A DNA stretch of 64,000 nucleotides from Mycolicibacterium llatzerense (GTDB lineage Bacteria; Actinomycetota; Actinomycetes; Mycobacteriales; Mycobacteriaceae). Location of the stretch: NCBI RefSeq assembly GCF_000878195.1, contig NZ_JXST01000021.1, forward strand, positions 48,346 to 112,345, given 5' to 3'. Position 1 is the stretch's first letter. Every line of letters starts with the position of its first letter. This document shows positions 62,065 through 64,000 of this stretch, piece after piece. The position numbers and the translations under genes were made by a program. The notes beneath the pieces were generated by a model. The model worked only from the letters and a program-made list of their open reading frames with translations, was not told the DNA's origin and made no database searches.

Positions 62065-63406
62065 ATGCGGTCGAGGTGCGCCATGTCGTGGTTGCGGTAG
62101 CTGAACGACCGCCACTATTCACGGGCTTGGCCGGACTCAGAACTGCCCTGCCGTACCAATGGCATAGCAACAGGGCGACTTCCACATCAAGGTGATCATT
62201 GCCGATCGGTCTACCCCGACGTTCGAGGGCGCGTTGTACGCGATACTTCACCGAATTGACATGAATGTGCAGCTCGTACGCGCTGGCTTTGAAGCTCGAT
62301 CTATTGCGCAGGAATTCAGACAACGTCTCCCGCAGCCGCTCGTCGCTGTCATTGTCCGAAGCAAGTGGGCCCAGGACCTGCCCCACCCATGAACGGGCGC
62401 TTTCCAGATCGGAGCTGAACTGTGCTGCGACGACGAGACCGGGTTCGTTGGCAGCGGTCACCCGCCGTGGCGGTGCCTTCGGCGCGAGCGCCACGGTGCG
62501 GGCCGCGCAGGCCTGTCGATGTGACCGCCGAAACCCGGCGACACCAGGCAACACAGTGCCGGCGGCGAGCCACGGCGAGTTCGAATGCAAGCGGACGAAG
62601 TCCTGGAGCCGGCCCATCACGTCGCAGGCCGCGGCGTCGGCGGTGAGCGGAATCCACGCCCAGCCGGTGATGCGATCGGAGGCGACAAACAACGGGCGCT
62701 CCCGAGCGCCCAATGCTATGGACAGCTCTGCGACAAACCGTTCCATGGTGTCCAGTTCCTCGCCATCTTCCTGTTCAGGGCACCAGAGAATGAGTGCGAG
62801 ATGAACCCGGCGCATGGGATAGCAGATGAGAACTGAGGTTTCGTCGATATCGAGATCGTCGTCGCCATCGAGCACCTCGCGTACGCGCAGTGACCGCGCC
62901 TGGTTTTGATTGGCCAGCCACCGATCGCGTTCCTCCTGATAGGCGTCGACCACTTGATGCGACACGCAATCGAGATAAGCGAATGAGCTCGCCGATAACT
63001 GCGCGAATACCAACAATCCCAGATGAGCCTCAAGCTGCGCGGTCCGAATTTCATCGAGGATGACCGCGAGGAAATCTTGGTAGCCGAGCCAATAGGCGCG
63101 GACCAATTCTTCGACATGGGTACCGCGTTGCGCCATCCGACGCGCATGCTCAAGGGCTGCAGTAGGCGCCACTATGCGGTCACGGGGGATCCCGTGGCGG
63201 ATGGCGGGGAAGAACGTTTCAAGGTTGCTCTGGACCGTGTCGTAAAGCAATGCCAGCAATTCGCCGTCGCCTGCTATTTCCGGCTTTTCCCGGTACAGCA
63301 TCTGCTGAATGGACAGCGACGTAGCTGGGAGTTTCTGGCTCAACCGCTCCATGATGACGGCGGCGGTTTCCGCGGCAAGCGTTCGGGGAGTGTCTACTTG
63401 CGGCAT
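62063..63406 (-). CDS. PucR/CdaR-family transcriptional regulator
   Basis: A 447-residue regulator of the PucR type. The N-terminal helical sensor region of about 170 residues has GTHVEELVRAYWLGYQDFLA. A GGDEF-like middle follows, then the C-terminal PucR HTH: LSEFLRNRSSFKASAYELHI, HVNSVKYRVQRALERRGRPI and DVEVALLLCHWYG. Such proteins often activate nearby catabolic genes. It converges on the LLM gene and is upstream, on the same strand, of nothing in the window. ATG 63406 has AGAGGGG 6 nt upstream. Confidence 0.88.
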   Translation of the reverse strand: MPQVDTPRTLAAETAAVIMERLSQKLPATSLSIQQMLYREKPEIAGDGELLALLYDTVQSNLETFFPAIRHGIPRDRIVAPTAALEHARRMAQRGTHVEELVRAYWLGYQDFLAVILDEIRTAQLEAHLGLLVFAQLSASSFAYLDCVSHQVVDAYQEERDRWLANQNQARSLRVREVLDGDDDLDIDETSVLICYPMRRVHLALILWCPEQEDGEELDTMERFVAELSIALGARERPLFVASDRITGWAWIPLTADAAACDVMGRLQDFVRLHSNSPWLAAGTVLPGVAGFRRSHRQACAARTVALAPKAPPRRVTAANEPGLVVAAQFSSDLESARSWVGQVLGPLASDNDSDERLRETLSEFLRNRSSFKASAYELHIHVNSVKYRVQRALERRGRPIGNDHLDVEVALLLCHWYGRAVLSPAKPVNSGGRSATATTTWRTSTA

Positions 63407-63871
63407 GATTCGCCCCTCTGCGCGGCTAGGACGGAATGATGGTAAGGGCCTTCGCTTGCGCCGGTAGGCATAGCACCCACGTCGACGCGATTGGATCTCG
63501 TCGGTACCGAGCCGGACTTGCTGGATGGCGGACGGAAGTTACTGCTGAACAACAACATACAGACAGTCATCATCTCGGCTCGTGCAGCAAGATCGTAATC
63601 AACTGCAGGACAATAAATTTGATAGTCCGGCACCTGTGCGCACTTCACCAGGCTCCGACATTGCGTCGGCGTTGATCGTGCGCTCGGCCCGGACCCGGAA
63701 CCGACGAGACCGAGGGCAGCGCCGAGCTGGACGCGGTCGTCCGCGCAGTAATGTGCGCCCGGTCGGCGTGCACGCATCAGCGTAGGAATCCGCCGATTGG
63801 GTTCCAGCCTCGGCAACAAATGTTGCGAAGCTGGCGCAACCGCCGTTACCACGTTGATGAAACCCGCTCTG
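63407..63871. other. Gene-free stretch
   Basis: About 465 nt between the PucR gene and the DUF3237 gene end. Frames open here on both strands are short and give no recognisable protein. The region presumably carries the promoter of the PucR gene; no specific site can be supported. Confidence 0.4.
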
Positions 63872-64000
63872 TTACAGCGTGACTCGGAAGACCTGGAATT
63901 CGACGACAGGTCCGGGTTGGATCCGTCCCTGTCCGACGAAGATCGTCTGGTTTACCCAGGCGTACTTGGGGTCTCCGCATTCCAGGCGCGGGGTGGTGAC
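63872..64000 (-). CDS. DUF3237-family protein, C-terminal part only
   Basis: The last 42 codons of a minus-strand gene that runs off the window. Reading back from the TAA at 63872-63874 gives TTPRLECGDPKYAWVNQTIF, VGQGRIQPGPVVEFQVF and a final RVTL. The TxPrxExGDxxYxWxNxxxFVGxG pattern is the C-terminal signature of DUF3237 (UPF0311). Function of the family is unknown. The rest of the gene lies beyond position 64000. Confidence 0.8.
   Translation of the reverse strand, partial: VTTPRLECGDPKYAWVNQTIFVGQGRIQPGPVVEFQVFRVTL

Noticed and set aside
63407..63871. Short open frames on both strands
   Set aside because: They have no ribosome sites, homology or coding-like composition.

Overview
The window is high-GC actinobacterial chromosome from a rapidly growing mycobacterium (Mycolicibacterium type). 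The evidence is gene order and protein identity. From about 3.6 to 34 kb the genes follow the M. tuberculosis Rv0036c-Rv0058 block almost one for one: TIGR03084 protein, MFS, YqgE/AlgH, membrane protein, Mtc28-like antigen, leuS, MarR, F420-type oxidoreductase, alpha/beta hydrolase, ino1, PadR, DUF1707, DUF5318, ponA1, GT87, rpsF-ssb-rpsR-rplI and dnaB. Glucosylglycerate hydrolase, an M. avium/M. leprae-type 18 kDa heat-shock protein and a class 3 DnaB intein also fit a fast-growing mycobacterium. No tRNA, rRNA, CRISPR array or intact insertion sequence was seen.

Region 1 (1-3.6 kb) holds the 3' part of pcnA, a protein made of DxDGDG repeats, and a CysJ-type diflavin reductase. In M. tuberculosis pcnA lies on the other side of oriC from Rv0036c. 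The join seen here is what an inversion around the origin would give. Region 2 (3.6-34 kb) is the origin-proximal core. It carries insertions relative to M. tuberculosis: ggH, a GlnQ/GlnPH amino-acid ABC transporter, an E. coli-type ahpC-ahpF pair and two tandem Tyr/Pro-rich membrane proteins. The ponA1-GT87 pair and the rpsF-ssb-rpsR-rplI operon run co-directionally into dnaB. The gap before dnaB holds a textbook terminator and an array of four DnaA-box-like 9-mers. DnaB is interrupted in its Walker A motif by a 138-residue mini-intein.

Region 3 (34-64 kb) is accessory and mosaic. It contains gene remnants: an ESX-like N-domain/alpha-beta hydrolase gene, a CoA-transferase B 3' end, a methyltransferase and an LLM oxidoreductase with a scrambled 5' end. 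It also holds many small regulator-plus-target modules, each with a visible candidate operator: TetR/P450, MerR/hsp18, XRE-cupin/BenE, MerR/SnoaL-SDR, TetR/CMD-MBL, ArsR/AHSA1/TIGR03086, HxlR, and XRE-MmyB/MBL-esterase-LLM. Other items are an orphan MceA-type protein, an arylamine N-acetyltransferase, two secreted proteins and a two-gene Abi-alpha (DUF4393)/DUF445 operon. The window ends inside a DUF3237 gene.

Transcription signals are unusually readable. At least thirteen genes have a TANNNT -10 box exactly 6-7 nt before an ATG or GTG, the arrangement of leaderless mycobacterial mRNAs, and this settled several start codons. Several gene boundaries carry strong hairpin terminators. I found no single obviously new multi-gene system. 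The best candidates for follow-up are the Abi-alpha/DUF445 operon, the dnaB control region with its intein, the DxDGDG repeat protein, and the AhpCF locus with its FurA-like site.
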